Assembly: GCA_023381035.1 (NCBI GenBank)
Contig: JAMCTK010000058.1
Location: 1-8,539 of the forward strand
Reading direction: 5' to 3'
Length of the DNA: 8,539 nucleotides
Origin: Patescibacteria group bacterium
GTDB lineage: Bacteria > Patescibacteria > Microgenomatia > Levybacterales > UBA12049
In this document: positions 1 through 7,129 of the stretch, piece after piece
Numbering within the stretch: the stretch's first letter is position 1
How the letters are laid out: every line of letters starts with the position of its first letter
Translations under genes and position numbers: made by a program
Notes under the pieces: generated by a model
The model's database searches: none
What the model was told of the DNA's origin: nothing
What the model saw: the letters and a program-made list of their open reading frames with translations, nothing else

Positions 1-4
1 ATCA

Positions 5-1627
5 TCATAATTGTTGAATATAAAATTCCTGCCATATTTTATTATTATCTTCTATTAATTTGTCTTTACTTGGAATTTCCTTTTTGTTTTTAAGTAAAAT
101 CGATGTCAGACCATTTGGAAGCCAAATTAATTTTTCTTTTTTTTCAAACTGTAAAACACTTAAAGAGGCAAGAGGGCGGCTTAAAGATATGTTTTTTAGT
201 ACCTTAAAATTTAAGTTACTGTCAGTTTTGTCCTTAGGATATTTTTTCAGATATTTCTCTTTTTCTGACGAGAAAAAAGGTTGTTCGGCTCCTAAATTTA
301 CCAAATCTACATCAGGACGCACTTTGTTAACAAAGTGTACGTACCATGAATTAAAAACTACTGTATCACCCGAAACAATTAGAACACCATTCTGAGGAAC
401 ATTGCGAAAAATATCTATTGCTAAATTATCTCCTACCCAGACATTGCTCAGGTTGGTTCTGGGATAATTGAATTTGAATAGGGATATTGGAATTAAAAGA
501 AATACTAAAACAAATAGAGAAGAGTATCTTCCATTAAAAAAACCGGAAAATTTATCACGTAAAAAAAGGAGACCAAAAGCAAAAAAGATTGGTATGAAAA
601 CAAAAGACATAAGCATAAATCTTTCATTTGTTCCAAGATTAAATGAATTGTAAAGCGGAAACCCTGCATAGACTATAAAAACAGGACCGGAAAGGATAAA
701 GCCCACTAGAAGAGCTAGGGAAAGCTTGGTTTTCTTCACTAAAAGATATATCGCCCCAACTATCGATACCAGAGCTACTGGAAAGGTGACGTTTCCAATC
801 AGCTGAAAAAAATATAATCTTAAGCTCACTATTCTTTGTAAATAATTTGCTTCCTCAAAAGATCCTGCTTTAAATGTTCCGTAACTTTTACGAAGAAACA
901 AATGGATAAAAGAATTAAAATCTTTTACGTTATCCCAATTTATAGGTGGACGACTAAAGGAAGCAATAGGAATGTAAATATAAACGCTCAGCCCAAGAAT
1001 TAAGAATCCGAAAAGGCTCAAAACAGTCCTTGGTGATTTAAGATATTTAAAAGCTTTGGGGATAATTAAAATTAAAATTGTTGGGAATAAAAAAATAATT
1101 GTATGATGATTTGTCAAAGCAAGACCGGTAAAAAAAGAGATTAAGAAAAGCTTTTTTCTTGTAGGCCCATTTATAAAAAGAATCGATAGAAATAATAAGA
1201 GAATTACAAATAATACGTTTAAAGAAAAGACTTCGGCAATTTCAGCATAAAGCCAATAAAGATATGAAAAAGCAAGAATCAAGGAAGATGTTAGAGAAAT
1301 TAAAATACTTTTTGTAAAAATTCTTGTTAGTTTGTAAAAGAAAAAAATACCAAGAGAAGAGGAAAAAACGGAAATCAAACCCACTCTATATGCAACAGTA
1401 TTGTTCAAGGGAATATGTGACAACAAATAACCTATCAAGGTAAAAAGGGGATATCCGGGAGGGTGAGCAACTCCATGAACGTATGACGCGGTTATTAAAT
1501 CTCCTACGTCGCCACCATATACGCTAGGAGATAGATTACTAAGATATAAAAAAAACAAGAAGAAAAAAAGGGCTATTTCAAGACTTTTATTTTTATGCTT
1601 TTTGAAGAAGATTTTTATCTTATGCAC
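5..1627 (-). CDS. DUF2723 family GT-C type membrane glycosyltransferase
   Basis: Polytopic membrane protein of about 540 residues, recognised as DUF2723, a GT-C fold family related to protein O-mannosyltransferases that should use a lipid-linked sugar donor outside the membrane. Numbering from the longest possible start (TTG at 1636): TM helix about 20-36; an acidic first external loop GGDVGDL (41-47) with the likely catalytic Asp43 or Asp46; the family signature HPPGYPL (58-64); AEIAEVFSLN (131-140); NWDNVKDF (233-240) followed by a conserved R-x-x-Y-G; many further hydrophobic helices to about 388; and a soluble C-terminal domain of about 150 residues. No ATG exists near the start. GTG at 1627 is preferred and TTG at 1636 is possible; either overlaps the end of the prepilin gene, so the two are probably co-transcribed. 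It ends in tandem TGA codons. The family call is strong; the acceptor (pilin or a surface glycan) is inferred. Confidence 0.85.
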   Translation of the reverse strand: MHKIKIFFKKHKNKSLEIALFFFLFFLYLSNLSPSVYGGDVGDLITASYVHGVAHPPGYPLFTLIGYLLSHIPLNNTVAYRVGLISVFSSSLGIFFFYKLTRIFTKSILISLTSSLILAFSYLYWLYAEIAEVFSLNVLFVILLLFLSILFINGPTRKKLFLISFFTGLALTNHHTIIFLFPTILILIIPKAFKYLKSPRTVLSLFGFLILGLSVYIYIPIASFSRPPINWDNVKDFNSFIHLFLRKSYGTFKAGSFEEANYLQRIVSLRLYFFQLIGNVTFPVALVSIVGAIYLLVKKTKLSLALLVGFILSGPVFIVYAGFPLYNSFNLGTNERFMLMSFVFIPIFFAFGLLFLRDKFSGFFNGRYSSLFVLVFLLIPISLFKFNYPRTNLSNVWVGDNLAIDIFRNVPQNGVLIVSGDTVVFNSWYVHFVNKVRPDVDLVNLGAEQPFFSSEKEKYLKKYPKDKTDSNLNFKVLKNISLSRPLASLSVLQFEKKEKLIWLPNGLTSILLKNKKEIPSKDKLIEDNNKIWQEFYIQQL

Positions 1628-2163
1628 CAGTAGCAATCAGTATTGGCGTTAGTTCCTCCCAGTGCCGCACAATCCGATATGGATGTTCCTCCAGTAGAAT
1701 CAAACTTCGTATTCGTACCTCTTTGTTCAGCTTTGGATTGAGGCTTAAAGCAAGCTATTATATCTTTATCAGCACCTGTGACAACAATTTCTTTAGTGAT
1801 GTTAGTCGCTGTTGTAAAAGCAGCTTTTAACTCACCATCATTTACTAAAGCAACTAAACAATTTGGTAAATTGCTTAATGTTGCATTGCTTGGAGATCCA
1901 CCTGCACCGTCAACGCAATCTGCTGCCCCTAAAGAAGCTGCTGCCCAAGGCATTGCGTTATGGGTTGTGTAGTATCTTACATTTGCATTTACAAATTCTG
2001 TTGTTGTATTTTTAACGTTTGCATCATTTGCTTTTTTAAGCTGTTCAAAAGGATCAATTGTGGCGATAAGAGCTGCTGCTAATACTCCGAGGATTCCAAT
2101 AACAACTAAAAGTTCGATTAAAGTAAAACCTTGTTGCTTTATTGTGGACAGTTGTTTTTTCAT
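1615..2163 (-). CDS. Type IV prepilin (pilin-like, class III signal peptide)
   Basis: Prepilin of 182 residues. A short basic leader of 12 residues ends in Gly12, followed by FTLIELLVVIGILGVLAAA, the N-methylation and cleavage signature. Prepilin peptidase should cut between Gly12 and Phe13, and Glu17 is the conserved Glu at mature position 5. Residues 13-35 form the hydrophobic alpha-helix that packs in the pilus core, followed by a polar helix (QLKKANDANVKNTTTEFVNANVRYY) and a small Ser/Thr/Gly-rich globular head. There are six cysteines (83, 102, 138, 165, 177, 180), the last two as C-Y-W-C at the extreme C terminus, plus three N-x-S/T sequons (Asn52, Asn93, Asn121). It lies 70 bases after pilC with its own promoter and overlaps the downstream glycosyltransferase start. 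It is probably the main structural pilin because it sits with pilB, pilT and pilC, but a minor pilin cannot be excluded. Confidence 0.9.
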   Translation of the reverse strand: MKKQLSTIKQQGFTLIELLVVIGILGVLAAALIATIDPFEQLKKANDANVKNTTTEFVNANVRYYTTHNAMPWAAASLGAADCVDGAGGSPSNATLSNLPNCLVALVNDGELKAAFTTATNITKEIVVTGADKDIIACFKPQSKAEQRGTNTKFDSTGGTSISDCAALGGTNANTDCYWCIR

Positions 2164-2173
2164 GCTCTAATAT

Positions 2174-2203
2174 AATGTAATCAAATCAATAAATACTTGT
2201 CAA
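2174..2203 (-). promoter_or_regulatory. Predicted sigma-70 type promoter of the prepilin gene
   Basis: Read on the minus strand, a perfect -35 box TTGACA (2198-2203) is followed by an 18-base spacer and TACATT (2174-2179; four of six matches to TATAAT). Only 10 bases separate this -10 box from the prepilin ATG, so the transcript would start at or within a few bases of the codon. A slightly shifted reading, TGA plus TTACAT with a 17-base spacer, is also possible. A separate promoter makes sense because pilin is needed in far larger amounts than the assembly proteins. Confidence 0.55.
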
Positions 2204-2233
2204 TACCCAATTTGAACTTAATATATCCTCTTT

Positions 2234-3439
2234 TTACTGAATGTTTGAAATTAAACTATAAATTGGCGTTATTACAGAAATAATCAAAAATGCTACACCC
2301 GTTCCAAGAATTATCATGATAAACGGTTCCATCGCAGTCGTTAACGTTTTAATTGTTTGATTTACTTCTCGTTCATAGTACTCCGAAGCCCTAACTAAAG
2401 TTTCGTCAACTTTACCAGTTTGCTCTCCAACTTTTACTAATTGTACAAGCATTGGAGGAAAGAGGGAATTGGCGGACATTGCTTCCCCAAGAGGAACACC
2501 CTTCTCTACTTGTTTTGACAAATTTACAATCGCAACCTTATAATGAACGTTTCCGGCGGTATCGGCTGTTTGAACTAATGAATCAACTACCAAAGTTCCC
2601 GTACCAACCAACAACCCAAGAGTTCTTGAAAATTCAGTTAAAATTGACTCCTTAATAAGTTTACCGAAAACCGGCAGCTTTAAAAGTAGGTTGTCCACCA
2701 AGAATTGCCCTTGTTCTGTTTTCTTCCATTTTAGAAAAAAGTAATATCCAACCCCAAGCGCAAAAATAATTATTGGCCAAAAAGTAACAACCGCAGATGA
2801 TATTCCCACCATGATTAAGGTTGGTAACGGTAAGTCTAAGTTTAAATTCTTATAAAGAACGGAAAGTTGGGGAATTACAAAAATCATCATTACTAGCATA
2901 ACGAGTCCCATTAAAATTACTACTATCATGGGATACATCAAAGCAGATTTAATTGTAGATTTTAATTTTGACTGCTTTTCTAGATTTTCTGCAAGACGAA
3001 GAAGCACTTTATCTAAAAGACCCGAGGACTCTCCAGCCTTTACCAAGGATATGTATATAGGGGAAAAAACATTTGGATACTTAGAGATGGAGCTAGAGAG
3101 ATTTCGTCCTCCCTCTATGTCTGTAATTATTCCTCCAACAACCTCTGCCATGGCCTTATTTTGAACTTGCTCCCTAAGAATCTCCAAGCCTTTCATAAGC
3201 GTTAATCCTGAATTAAGCATGGAAGAAAGCTGCCTGGTAAAAAGTACCAAATCTTGATTTTTCACCTTATTAAAAGACGCAATAAATTGATATAAAGGGC
3301 TCGTGCTTATTTTCTCTACTTTTATCGGAACCAGTTGCTTGCTTCTTAAGTAATTCGCAGCATCAAGAATTTCTTTAGCATCAATAAATCCGGTGAGAAT
3401 TTTTCCCTCATTTGTTGCAGCTTTATAATGAAGTCTCAT
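2234..3439 (-). CDS. pilC: Type IV pilus inner-membrane platform protein PilC (GspF family)
   Basis: 401 residues, the normal length for PilC/GspF. It has the duplicated T2SSF fold: an N-terminal region (MRLHYKAATNEGKILTG, with a conserved aromatic-x-A start), a first cytoplasmic helical domain at about 65-165 with LSSMLNSGLTLMKGLEIL (71-88) and the turn KAGESSG (134-140), then TM segments at about 170-190 and 210-236. The second helical domain (about 265-370) repeats the pattern as LLVGTGTLVVDSLV and KVGEQTG (336-342), and a final TM segment lies at about 372-395. It is the platform on which the PilB and PilT hexamers act to insert or extract pilin. The ATG lies 2 bases after the pilT stop codon with no clear Shine-Dalgarno sequence, so translation is probably coupled to pilT. 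Confidence 0.95.
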   Translation of the reverse strand: MRLHYKAATNEGKILTGFIDAKEILDAANYLRSKQLVPIKVEKISTSPLYQFIASFNKVKNQDLVLFTRQLSSMLNSGLTLMKGLEILREQVQNKAMAEVVGGIITDIEGGRNLSSSISKYPNVFSPIYISLVKAGESSGLLDKVLLRLAENLEKQSKLKSTIKSALMYPMIVVILMGLVMLVMMIFVIPQLSVLYKNLNLDLPLPTLIMVGISSAVVTFWPIIIFALGVGYYFFLKWKKTEQGQFLVDNLLLKLPVFGKLIKESILTEFSRTLGLLVGTGTLVVDSLVQTADTAGNVHYKVAIVNLSKQVEKGVPLGEAMSANSLFPPMLVQLVKVGEQTGKVDETLVRASEYYEREVNQTIKTLTTAMEPFIMIILGTGVAFLIISVITPIYSLISNIQ

Positions 3440-3441
3440 AT

Positions 3442-4521
3442 TTAACCAATAAGTCTCATAAGCTCGTCTGGTCTCAAGGAATAGCTCCTAGCAGTTTCGA
3501 TGCTTATTGAACCTGATAAAACTAAAGCTGCGAGAGATGACTCAAGAGGAATCATTCCTGCTTCTTGGGAAGTTTGTATTGCTGAATCAATCAAATGAGT
3601 TTTTCCTTCTCTTATATTGCTCGTAACTGCTGAGGAGGCAAGTAACACTTCAACCGCCGGAACTCTACCTCCGCTAATCTGAGGAAGCAATCTCTGTGAA
3701 ACTATACCTCTTAAAGTGGATGCTAGCTGCACTTTAATTTGATCCTGTTGGGAAGCGGGAAAAGTATCTATTATCCTGTCTATCGTTTGAGATGCGGAAT
3801 TTGTATGTAGGGTTGAAAAAACCAAATGTCCTGTTTCTGCAATTGTTATCGCAGCTGCAATTGTTTCAGGGTCTCGCATTTCTCCAACAAGAACAACATC
3901 GGGATCCTCTCTAAGAGCTGCTCTCAAAGACATTCCCCAAGAGTGAGTATCTATGTTCATTTCTCTTTGAGAAATAATACTTTTTCCGGCTGGATAAATA
4001 TATTCGATAGGATCTTCTATGGTTAGTATGTTTGACGGTCTTTTTTGATTAATTTCATTAATTATTGCTGCAAGAGTAGTAGACTTACCATGACCAGTTG
4101 GACCTGTCACAAGAACAAACCCCTGTCTTAAATCAGAAAAAGCATGGCAAATTTTTGGAAGTTTTAATTCCTCTATGGTTTTAATCTTTGGTTCCAAAAA
4201 ACGAAATGCTCCGCTGAGGTAACCTCTTTGATAATAATAGTTAACCCTAAATCTTCCCTGATTCCCATACGCGCCTCCACCAAAACCAATGGAAAAATCC
4301 AGCTCTTTATTATTTACAAGCAAGTCTTTCTGCTCTGTGGTCAAAACAGAAAAAGCCATTTCATCCATTTCTTCAGCTGTAACAGCAGGATACGCGCTTA
4401 AACTTAATAAAGAACCGTCAACTCTAATAACTGGAACGATACCTACTAAGAGATGTAAATCTGAAGCTTTCGCCTTTATAGTTTCCGCAAGCAAAGATTT
4501 TAATTTAGGATGCATTTCCAT
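3442..4521 (-). CDS. pilT: Type IV pilus retraction ATPase PilT
   Basis: 359 residues, typical for PilT and far shorter than PilB because it lacks the extended N-terminal domain. An N-terminal PAS-like domain (about 1-110) contains KASDLHLLVGIVPVIRVDG. The secretion-ATPase core follows: Walker A GPTGHGKS (140-147), Asp box TIEDPIEYIY (167-176), Walker B VVLVGEMRD (209-217), His box GHLVFSTLHTNSA (231-243), and the C-terminal NIREGK region (302-307) near the PilT AIRNLIRE-type motif. Its hexamer hydrolyses ATP to depolymerise the pilus, powering retraction, twitching and DNA uptake. The Walker A loop has His143 where Ser is usual, but the catalytic Lys and Ser are present. The ATG is 1 base after the pilB stop; a second in-frame ATG two codons later (4515) is also possible. 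It lies between pilB and pilC in one operon. Confidence 0.95.
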   Translation of the reverse strand: MEMHPKLKSLLAETIKAKASDLHLLVGIVPVIRVDGSLLSLSAYPAVTAEEMDEMAFSVLTTEQKDLLVNNKELDFSIGFGGGAYGNQGRFRVNYYYQRGYLSGAFRFLEPKIKTIEELKLPKICHAFSDLRQGFVLVTGPTGHGKSTTLAAIINEINQKRPSNILTIEDPIEYIYPAGKSIISQREMNIDTHSWGMSLRAALREDPDVVLVGEMRDPETIAAAITIAETGHLVFSTLHTNSASQTIDRIIDTFPASQQDQIKVQLASTLRGIVSQRLLPQISGGRVPAVEVLLASSAVTSNIREGKTHLIDSAIQTSQEAGMIPLESSLAALVLSGSISIETARSYSLRPDELMRLIG

Positions 4522-4522
4522 T

Positions 4523-6244
4523 TTATTCTTGTGCTACTCTAAGCACCTCCTCCACTGTTGTAACTCCACTTAAAGCCTTGAGATATCCATCCTGCTTCAT
4601 GGTGATCATGCCCTCGGCTATAGCTTGCTGTTCAATTGTACCACTGTCTGCTTTTTGCAAGACAAGGGTTGATATTTTCTCCGAAACCGCAAGTGTTTCA
4701 TAAATACCAACTCTTCCCAGATATCCAGTACTACCGCATTCCTCACAACCTTTTCCTTTATAAAGCTTGATTTCCTTATCAGTCGGAAAAAATTTGCCTA
4801 AACCATTTTTCATTTCATTGATAATTGAAGCAGGTGGAACATAGCTCTCTTTACATTTTGCGCAAATCTTTCTAACAATACGCTGAGCCAAGATTGCATT
4901 CATGGTTGATGCTAATAAGAATGACTCTGCTCCTAAATCCATTAAGCGGGGCAGGGCACCTGCGGCGCTTGATGTATGAAGAGTGGAAAAAACCAAATGA
5001 CCTGTTAAGGCAGCTTGTATTGCTAAATCAGTTGTTTCTTGATCCCTGATTTCTCCAACCAGAATGATATTTGGATCTTGCCTTAGAAAAGCCCGCAATC
5101 CACTGGCAAAAGTTAAACCCACTGCCGTATTTATCTGTACCTGATTTATTCCTGCCATCTGATACTCAACTGGATCTTCCAGCGTCATGATATTAACTCT
5201 GGTTGTGTTAAGCTTTGAAAGAACAGAGTATAAAGTAGTAGTTTTTCCACTTCCCGTTGGTCCACACACTATTATAATTCCATGAGGCCTTAAAATATTT
5301 GATTCAAGGTTTTTTAACGTCGTTCCGGAGAGACCTAATTCAGGAAGTGTCGGAACTCCTCCTGATTTCCGAAGCAACCTCATTACGATTTTTTCTCCAA
5401 ATGACGTGGGAAGAACAGATATACGCAAATCCACTTCCTTGTCTTCTACTTTAAAATTAAATCTTCCATCTTGAGGAGAACGATGCTCATCGATTTTCAT
5501 TTCAGAAAGAATTTTTATTCTAGAGATAACCGCTTCCTGAACGCTTTTTGGCAAACTCAACCTATCATATAAAATTCCATCAATCCTGTATCTAACTCTA
5601 ACTCTGTCTTCCTGCGGTTCAATGTGAATATCTGAAGCCCGACTTGTAACAGCGTATTCTAAGATTGTTGCAACAATCTTAGCTATTGGAGCCTCTTTAA
5701 TAATGTCACCAATTTTAGTGCTATCAATTGTTTTCGTATGAGAATATTCCTCAGTCTCTTTCAAAGCATCTCCAACTTGTCCGACAATTTCTTGACGATA
5801 TTGTTCATTAATCGCTTTTTGAACTTCCTTGGAAGAAGAAGCAAATGTTTTAAGAGTTAAACCTGTTTTCTGACTAACAAAAGCTATTGCTTCCAGATCT
5901 ACCGGATTACTCATTGCAACAGATAAAACTTTTGTTTTTTCATCAAACATAAATGGAATCAATTGAAATCTCTCAACAACAGCCCTTGGCACTAGACCTA
6001 AAGCTTGGGGAGAAAAAGAAGTAGCCTCTAGGTTGATATATGGAATACCCAAAGATGCTGCTTTTGCTTCTGCAAGCTTTTCTTCAGGGACATAACTCAA
6101 AGACTCTAAGATATCAGCGTCCGGGATTCCTTCGGTTGCACTTTTAACCTTGACTTCTTGATACTGTTGGGGAGTAAGAAGCTTTTGCGCTAATAAAATA
6201 TCGCTTACACTTTGATTTTCTTTAGTCGGTGAATTTACGGGCAT
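4523..6244 (-). CDS. pilB: Type IV pilus assembly (extension) ATPase PilB
   Basis: 573 residues, as expected for PilB/GspE-type extension motors. Residues about 10-150 form the N-terminal MshEN/T2SSE_N domain, with the typical LGIPYINLEA, LVPRAVVERFQLIPF and VAMSNPVDLEAI blocks. The second domain holds the SRASDIHIEP block (201-210) and the RVRYRIDGILYD block (216-227). The ATPase core has Walker A GPTGSGKTTT (328-337), the Asp box TLEDPVEY (354-361), Walker B IILVGEIRD (393-401) and the His box GHLVFSTLHT (415-424). A zinc-binding tetracysteine follows (CAKC 461-464 and CEEC 500-503), which separates PilB/GspE from PilT. It powers pilin insertion into the growing pilus at PilC. It is first in the pilB-pilT-pilC operon and is transcribed from a divergent promoter. 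AAAGG lies only 2 bases before the ATG, too close for a normal Shine-Dalgarno site. Confidence 0.95.
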   Translation of the reverse strand: MPVNSPTKENQSVSDILLAQKLLTPQQYQEVKVKSATEGIPDADILESLSYVPEEKLAEAKAASLGIPYINLEATSFSPQALGLVPRAVVERFQLIPFMFDEKTKVLSVAMSNPVDLEAIAFVSQKTGLTLKTFASSSKEVQKAINEQYRQEIVGQVGDALKETEEYSHTKTIDSTKIGDIIKEAPIAKIVATILEYAVTSRASDIHIEPQEDRVRVRYRIDGILYDRLSLPKSVQEAVISRIKILSEMKIDEHRSPQDGRFNFKVEDKEVDLRISVLPTSFGEKIVMRLLRKSGGVPTLPELGLSGTTLKNLESNILRPHGIIIVCGPTGSGKTTTLYSVLSKLNTTRVNIMTLEDPVEYQMAGINQVQINTAVGLTFASGLRAFLRQDPNIILVGEIRDQETTDLAIQAALTGHLVFSTLHTSSAAGALPRLMDLGAESFLLASTMNAILAQRIVRKICAKCKESYVPPASIINEMKNGLGKFFPTDKEIKLYKGKGCEECGSTGYLGRVGIYETLAVSEKISTLVLQKADSGTIEQQAIAEGMITMKQDGYLKALSGVTTVEEVLRVAQE

Positions 6245-6252
6245 TACCTTTA

Positions 6253-6282
6253 ATAGTACGAATAAACAAGTTAAGTTGTCAA
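6253..6282 (-). promoter_or_regulatory. Predicted sigma-70 type promoter of the pilBTC operon
   Basis: On the minus strand, a perfect -35 box TTGACA (6277-6282) is followed by an 18-base spacer and TACTAT (6253-6258; four of six matches to TATAAT). The -10 box ends 8 bases before the pilB ATG, so the predicted start point is at or next to the first codon. The layout (TTGACA, 18 bases, TAC-type -10, short gap) closely matches the prepilin promoter in this window. Confidence 0.6.
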
Positions 6283-6313
6283 GGCAGATACAAGCCTGAA
6301 AAATGAAAGATTA

Positions 6314-6322
6314 TGGTATACT
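6314..6322 (+). promoter_or_regulatory. Predicted extended -10 promoter of the delta' gene
   Basis: TGGTATACT is an extended -10 element: TG, one base, then TATACT with five of six matches to TATAAT. No good -35 box is seen 16-18 bases upstream, which extended -10 promoters tolerate. It ends 10 bases before the ATG at 6333 and lies inside the first codons of the longer reading frame beginning at 6303. If it is used, the ATG at 6303 would not be transcribed, which supports the shorter start. Confidence 0.45.
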
Positions 6323-6332
6323 CAAGCCAGTT

Positions 6333-6989
6333 ATGCACTCAATTTTGATCGCTTCTAAAAATTCCGCGACCGGACTAGAATATGCTCTGGACTTCTTAAA
6401 AAAAAAGGAAATTAGTAAGTTTGATGTCGTAATTGTCTCTGCTGAAAAAACTATCGGTATTGGAGATGTCCGTAATTTCCAGTCTCAGATATTTCTCAAG
6501 CCATCTCAAGGAAAAGAAAAGGGCGTTATAATAGATGCCGCGACCGGAATTACAACAGAAGCTCAAAACTCACTTCTGAAAGTCTTAGAAGAACCACCAG
6601 CCAATACCTATATTATTATAATTGCTTTAAACAAAGATGCTTTTTTGCCAACCATCTTGTCCCGTTGTAAAATTATTGAACTAAACGAAAATGAAACGAA
6701 AAACTCAAATGAATTTGAAGAAATTTTAGAGAAATTACTTAAGGCAGGAGTAGGGGAGAGACTAAAAATTGCTCAAGATGTTGCCAAAGAAAAAGACTCT
6801 GCTCTTTTGTGGGTAGAAGGATTAATTTTAGCAACAAGGAAAAAATTAAAAGAGAAAGAAATAAAGAGCACTGATTTGGATAAATACCTAATTAAAATGA
6901 AAAGACTTCAAAAAGGACATGAGGTAATTAAAAATACAAATGCTAATCTAAGATTGGCTCTGGAGAACATATTGTTATCGCTTAAGTAA
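6333..6989 (+). CDS. holB: DNA polymerase III delta' subunit, short form (clamp loader)
   Basis: About 218 residues from the preferred ATG at 6333; a longer frame from 6303 adds ten residues. It is a DnaX/HolB-like clamp-loader protein: IGIGDVRNFQSQIFLKP matches the conserved element that precedes the Walker B-like strand GVIIDAATGIT, followed by the hallmark TEAQNSLLKVLEEPPANTY and LPTILSRCKIIEL with the SRC arginine-finger motif. There is no P-loop, as expected for delta', which does not bind ATP but supplies the arginine finger in trans. It is much shorter than E. coli delta' (334 residues) and lacks the N-terminal cysteine cluster that binds zinc; its only Cys is in SRC. The start at 6333 gives MHSILIAS, matching the usual H-x-x-L family start, and follows an extended -10 element. 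A general DnaX-like AAA+ protein is the main alternative. Confidence 0.8.
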   Translation: MHSILIASKNSATGLEYALDFLKKKEISKFDVVIVSAEKTIGIGDVRNFQSQIFLKPSQGKEKGVIIDAATGITTEAQNSLLKVLEEPPANTYIIIIALNKDAFLPTILSRCKIIELNENETKNSNEFEEILEKLLKAGVGERLKIAQDVAKEKDSALLWVEGLILATRKKLKEKEIKSTDLDKYLIKMKRLQKGHEVIKNTNANLRLALENILLSLK

Positions 6990-7094
6990 AAGGAGAAGTC
7001 CTTTGGAGACAAGTTCAAAATCAGCAAAAAACACAAATATTTATAGCAAAATAAACGTAAAAAATTAGATAGACATTATTCCATTTGTCAAGTC

Positions 7095-7123
7095 TTTTCA
7101 TTTACATTATTTTCTGTTAACAT
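7095..7123 (+). promoter_or_regulatory. Possible gyrB promoter
   Basis: TTTTCA (7095-7100, four of six matches to TTGACA), a 17-base spacer, and TAACAT (7118-7123) preceded by an extended TG at 7115-7116. The -10 box ends 9 bases before the gyrB ATG. A competing reading is TTGTCA (7085-7090) with TATTTT (7108-7113) 17 bases later, which would leave a leader of about 13 bases containing the weak AGG site at 7124-7126. The rest of the 143-base gap between the delta' gene and gyrB is AT-rich and shows nothing else convincing. Confidence 0.35.
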
Positions 7124-7129
7124 AGGTAA

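Noticed and set aside
60..653. Plus-strand open frames at 60-395 and 468-653 opposite the glycosyltransferase gene
   Set aside because: They are antisense shadows of a well-supported coding region, with no family resemblance and no start signals.
5..1636. Alternative genetic code with TGA as glycine (Gracilibacteria or Absconditabacteria)
   Set aside because: All genes are full-length under the standard bacterial code, conserved glycines are GGN, and no in-frame TGA is needed. Only the glycosyltransferase gene ends with TGA, at the natural end of the protein.
3800..5010. DNA similarity between 3809-3835 and 4982-5010, a possible direct repeat
   Set aside because: Both encode the homologous GHLVFSTLHT box of PilT and PilB, so the similarity reflects paralogous coding sequence rather than a repeat element.
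6989..7004. Small hairpin (AAAGGA, GAAG loop, TCCTTT) just after the delta' stop as a terminator
   Set aside because: The stem is only 6 base pairs, mostly A-T, and no T-run follows it, so it is not a convincing intrinsic terminator.
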